From: Prorocentrum cordatum
Taxonomy: Eukaryota; Sar; Dinophyceae; Prorocentrales; Prorocentraceae
Length of the DNA stretch: 64,000 bases
Reading direction: 5' to 3'
Assembly (NCBI GenBank): GCA_963575745.1
Contig: CAUYUJ010018628.1
Coordinates: 124,595-188,594, forward strand
Part shown: positions 63,913 to 64,000 of the stretch, piece after piece
Numbering within the stretch: the stretch's first letter is position 1
Layout of the letters: each line of letters starts with the position of its first letter
Program-made: the position numbers and the translations under genes
Notes under the pieces: generated by a model
What the model saw: only the letters and a program-made list of their open reading frames with translations
Told to the model about the DNA's origin: nothing
Database searches by the model: none

Positions 63913-64000
63913 CCGTTCAGACGAGCCGGTCGACACCGCACGCGGACGCCGCGACCCCGACGTCTTGTCGGTCGCCCCCAAAGGCAATGAACCGCCAGCA

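Overview
The window is nuclear DNA of a dinoflagellate. The decisive evidence is two exact copies of the 22-nt dinoflagellate spliced leader (DinoSL, TCCGTAGCCATTTTGG followed by CTCAAG) at 6045-6066 (minus) and 18661-18682 (plus), plus three decayed copies upstream of host-type genes. The high G+C, huge (TCC)n tracts, GT-AG and GC-AG introns with short direct repeats, and many small inverted-repeat elements fit this. A Prorocentrum-like genome is my guess; the sequence alone does not fix the species.

Layout. 1-6.1 kb: a full-length LINE-type retrotransposon (minus) whose 5' end is the spliced leader, with a 16-bp target-site duplication (TSD) and (TCC)n on both sides. 6.1-18.5 kb: no convincing genes; a patchwork of MITE-like hairpins, microsatellites and minisatellites. 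18.66-25.54 kb: a second, unrelated LINE with RNase H (plus), again starting exactly at the spliced leader and flanked by a 16-17 bp TSD, but with a broken reverse transcriptase. 25.5-29.9 kb: (CCT)n blocks and MITEs. 29.99-30.83 kb: one host-type gene (minus) for an internally repetitive protein. 31-41.8 kb: GC-rich diverged repeats including a recent ~1.5-kb tandem duplication, then degenerate TTGCATTGC arrays. 42.25-43.86 kb: a 131-bp satellite. 43.86-58.08 kb: a 14,214-bp DNA transposon inserted into that satellite. 58.1-64 kb: repeats and unassigned DNA.

The 14.2-kb transposon is the main discovery candidate. It has 39-bp terminal inverted repeats (38/39 identical), a 2-bp CA TSD inside a satellite monomer, AT-rich subterminal regions with further inverted similarity, and six co-oriented genes. 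Genes 1, 2 and 4 contain introns. Gene 6 looks like a TNP2/KDZ-type transposase relative carrying a frameshift. Genes 3 and 4 encode possible zinc-binding proteins, and gene 4 ends in an SR-type domain. Every intergenic spacer, one intron and at least one start codon carry short GGCGG-N4/5-CCGCC hairpins (about forty), and I saw no such arrays outside the element. One spacer also holds a palindromic GATAAC/GTTATC cluster. A decayed spliced leader precedes genes 2 and 5, which suggests the cargo was partly assembled from retroposed, trans-spliced mRNAs.

All intron boundaries, repeat limits and homology calls were made by eye; no database search was run.
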